DNA from: Paracoccaceae bacterium
GTDB lineage: Bacteria > Pseudomonadota > Alphaproteobacteria > Rhodobacterales > Rhodobacteraceae
Direction of reading: 5' to 3'
DNA: 9,152 nucleotides
Assembly: GCA_030625695.1 (NCBI GenBank)
Contig: DAOUQK010000128.1
Coordinates: 1-9,152 of the forward strand
Shown here: positions 7,594 to 9,152 of the stretch, one piece after another
How positions within the stretch are numbered: position 1 is the first letter of the stretch
Layout: every line of letters begins with the position of its first letter
Position numbers and translations under genes: made by a program
The notes under the pieces: generated by a model
Told to the model about the DNA's origin: nothing
The model's input: only the letters and a program-made list of their open reading frames with translations
Databases searched by the model: none

Positions 7594-7599
7594 CCGACC

Positions 7600-7965
7600 T
7601 TGGAAGAGATGTTGCGGGAATACCTTCCCATTCTGGTGTTTTTTGCTGTCGCGGTGGGGCTTGGCATTGTGCTGATCCTGGCGGCGGTGGTGGTTGCGGT
7701 GCGCAACCCCGATCCGGAAAAACTGAGCGCCTATGAATGCGGGTTCAACGCCTTTGATGATGCACGAATGAAATTTGATGTGCGGTTCTATCTAGTGTCG
7801 ATCCTGTTCATCATCTTTGATCTTGAAATTGCCTTTCTGTTTCCCTGGGCCGTGGCGTTCAAGGACATTAGCATGGTCGGCTTCTGGTCGATGATGATCT
7901 TCCTGGCCGTTCTGACCATAGGTTTTGCCTATGAATGGAAGAAAGGCGCATTGGAATGGGATTAG
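7600..7965 (+). CDS. nuoA: NADH-quinone oxidoreductase subunit A
   Basis: This small membrane subunit of respiratory complex I (ND3/Nqo7 homologue) lies at the junction of the peripheral and membrane arms near the quinone site. From TTG 7600 the product is 121 aa, a usual length for alphaproteobacterial NuoA. Three membrane helices are visible at about 9-33, 61-83 and 91-111. The loop after helix 1 has SAYECGFNAFDDAR (43-56) with the conserved Cys47, equivalent to the ND3 loop cysteine. IIFDLEIAFLFPW (71-83) holds conserved acids Asp74 and Glu76, matching Asp79/Glu81 of E. coli NuoA. TTG 7600 is chosen for its Shine-Dalgarno sequence and family N-terminus; ATG 7537 would give 142 aa. It is the first gene of the operon and overlaps nuoB by 10 nt. 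Confidence 0.93.
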   Translation: MEEMLREYLPILVFFAVAVGLGIVLILAAVVVAVRNPDPEKLSAYECGFNAFDDARMKFDVRFYLVSILFIIFDLEIAFLFPWAVAFKDISMVGFWSMMIFLAVLTIGFAYEWKKGALEWD

Positions 7966-8477
7966 CGACGGCTCAAGGCGACAAAGAGGTCGCCACCAAA
8001 GCCCTGAATGCGCAGTTGCAGGACAAGGGATTTCTGATCACTTCGACCGAAGATATCATCAATTGGGCCCGCACAGGCTCTTTGCACTGGATGACATTTG
8101 GTCTTGCCTGCTGTGCTGTTGAAATGATGCACACCTCGATGCCGCGCTATGACGCCGAACGCTTTGGCATCGCGCCGCGCGCGTCCCCACGTCAGTCCGA
8201 CCTGATGATTGTCGCGGGTACCCTGACCAACAAGATGGCGCCCGCCTTGCGCAAGGTTTACGACCAGATGCCCGAGCCGCGCTATGTGATGAGCATGGGG
8301 TCCTGCGCCAACGGCGGCGGCTATTACCACTATAGCTATTCGGTGGTGCGCGGCTGCGACCGGATCGTGCCGGTGGATATCTATGTTCCGGGCTGCCCGC
8401 CAACGGCCGAGGCGCTGCTTTATGGTCTGCTGCAACTACAACGCAAAATACGGCGCACAGGGACAATTGCCAGATGA
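7956..8477 (+). CDS. nuoB: NADH-quinone oxidoreductase subunit B (cluster N2 subunit)
   Basis: This peripheral-arm subunit (PSST/Nqo6 homologue) carries the 4Fe-4S cluster N2, which passes electrons to ubiquinone. From ATG 7956 the product is 173 aa. All four N2 ligands are present: Cys52 and Cys53 in GLACCAVEM (49-57), Cys117 in GSCANGGG (115-122) and Cys147 in PGCPPT (145-150). The body TEDIINWARTGSLHWMTFGL (31-50) is strongly conserved in alphaproteobacteria. AAAGG at 7942-7946, 9 nt before ATG 7956, and the N-terminus MGLATAQGDKEVATKALN favour this start over the in-frame ATG 7935, which would overlap nuoA by 31 nt and add seven residues. The start lies inside the nuoA end, suggesting translational coupling. 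Confidence 0.95.
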   Translation: MGLATAQGDKEVATKALNAQLQDKGFLITSTEDIINWARTGSLHWMTFGLACCAVEMMHTSMPRYDAERFGIAPRASPRQSDLMIVAGTLTNKMAPALRKVYDQMPEPRYVMSMGSCANGGGYYHYSYSVVRGCDRIVPVDIYVPGCPPTAEALLYGLLQLQRKIRRTGTIAR

Positions 8478-9085
8478 CTGATGCACTGAAAGACCTTGGC
8501 GCCCATATCGAAGCCAAACGCCCCGATTGCGTGCTGGCCTGGGATGTCACCCGGGGTGAGTTGAACATCAATGTGGCCCCGGCCAACATCGTCGGGTTTG
8601 TCGAGTTTCTCAAGACCGACCCGACCTGCCGGTTTTCAACCATGATTGACATTACGGCGGTAGATTACCCTGAACGGCCCAAACGCTTTGAAATGGTCTA
8701 TCATTTCCTGTCGATGTACCAGAACCACCGCATCCGGTTGCGCATGGGTGTGCGCGAGGATGATATGGTGGCGTCGATCACCGACGTCCATCCCTCGGCC
8801 AACTGGTTTGAACGCGAAGTGTTTGACATGTTCGGCATCCTGTTTTCTGGCCACCCGGACCTGCGCCGCCTGCTGACTGACTATGGTTTTCGCGGCCACC
8901 CGTTGCGGCGCGATTTCCCGACCACTGGCTATACCGAAGTCCGCTATGACGAGGTCGAAAAACGGGTGGTTTATGAACCGGTTTCGCTGGTTCAGGAATA
9001 CCGGCAGTTTGATTTCATGTCTCCTTGGGAGGGGGCCGAATATATCCTTCCGGGTGATGAAAAGAAAACCGGGGAAGACGCATGA
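8474..9085 (+). CDS. nuoC: NADH-quinone oxidoreductase subunit C (30 kDa subunit)
   Basis: This peripheral-arm subunit (NDUFS3/Nqo5 homologue) packs against NuoD and NuoB near the quinone channel and binds no cofactor. The product is 203 aa, a normal length for a free-standing NuoC, so there is no NuoCD fusion as in E. coli. The complex I 30-kDa signature runs from WFEREVFDMFGI (111-122) to GHPLRRDFP (141-149). The acidic C-terminal tail after VYEPVSLVQEYRQFDF (166-181) is typical. The start overlaps the nuoB stop in an ATGA (8474-8477), and AGGGAC at 8459-8464 lies 9 nt upstream. Coupled translation with nuoB is likely. Confidence 0.96.
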   Translation: MTDALKDLGAHIEAKRPDCVLAWDVTRGELNINVAPANIVGFVEFLKTDPTCRFSTMIDITAVDYPERPKRFEMVYHFLSMYQNHRIRLRMGVREDDMVASITDVHPSANWFEREVFDMFGILFSGHPDLRRLLTDYGFRGHPLRRDFPTTGYTEVRYDEVEKRVVYEPVSLVQEYRQFDFMSPWEGAEYILPGDEKKTGEDA

Positions 9086-9152
9086 AGGATGATATACAGC
9101 GCAGCGATGCCCTGACGGGCGAGCAGAAAATCCGCAACTTCAACATCAATTT
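9082..9152 (+). CDS. nuoD: NADH-quinone oxidoreductase subunit D, N-terminal fragment cut by the window end
   Basis: This is the start of the 49-kDa subunit (NDUFS2/Nqo4 homologue), which with NuoB forms the quinone-binding site. Only 23 full codons plus two bases are visible. DALTGEQKIRNFNINF (with the last codon incomplete) matches the known NuoD N-terminal region that precedes the conserved GPQHPAAHG. ATG 9082 overlaps the nuoC stop as ATGA, and GGGGAAG (9071-9077) lies 4 nt upstream. The nuoA-B-C-D order is conserved. The catalytic parts lie outside the window. Confidence 0.92.
   Translation, partial: MKDDIQRSDALTGEQKIRNFNIN

Larger units (their letters stand above)
7252..7599. other. 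348-nt region between the sulfotransferase gene and nuoA
   Basis: No gene is convincing here. A 42-codon frame from the ATG at 7265 to 7393 lacks a ribosome binding site and recognisable content. CGGC-AAT-GCCG (7260-7270) followed after 5 nt by TTTTT (7276-7280) is too short a stem for a confident terminator. The region holds a candidate nuo promoter (7458-7486), a possible nested hairpin (7500-7526) beside an AGGAG (7526-7530), and an in-frame 21-codon extension of nuoA (7537-7599). Confidence 0.5.

Overview
The window looks like ordinary chromosome from an alphaproteobacterium of the Rhodobacterales (Roseobacter-type). This rests on the recognisable character of the NuoA, NuoB, NuoC and NuoD-start proteins, the beta-alpha-lyase-hydratase order of the leucine genes, and a GC content near 60% in those genes. 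The taxonomic placement is inference from remembered families, not a database result. All supported genes are on the + strand.

Bases 1-5306 hold four genes of leucine/isovalerate catabolism: methylcrotonyl-CoA carboxylase beta subunit (5' end outside the window), its biotin-carrying alpha subunit, 3-hydroxy-3-methylglutaryl-CoA lyase and a LiuC-type enoyl-CoA hydratase. Together they take 3-methylcrotonyl-CoA through 3-methylglutaconyl-CoA and HMG-CoA to acetyl-CoA and acetoacetate. The isovaleryl-CoA dehydrogenase that normally precedes them would lie upstream of base 1. The gaps are 124, 148 and 26 nt; the first holds a perfect 8-bp hairpin.

Bases 5307-7599 form an accessory interval. It holds a lone 601-aa protein with N-terminal TPR repeats and a C-terminal sulfotransferase domain that keeps the PAPS-binding residues and a glutamate where tyrosylprotein sulfotransferases have their catalytic base. 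Hand-counted lines of this gene are about 47-53% GC, against 57-65% in the flanking genes. A 348-nt region without a convincing gene follows; it holds a weak candidate promoter and leader structure for the next operon.

Bases 7600-9152 are the start of the complex I operon: nuoA, nuoB, nuoC and the first 23 full codons of nuoD, all overlapping (10, 4 and 4 nt) and so probably translationally coupled. nuoA most likely starts at a TTG, although an upstream in-frame ATG also has a well-placed Shine-Dalgarno sequence.

No clearly novel system is visible. The items most worth a second look are the orphan TPR-sulfotransferase, the competing nuoA starts and the replaced glutamate in LiuC. No tRNA, rRNA, CRISPR array, insertion sequence or convincing terminator was found.
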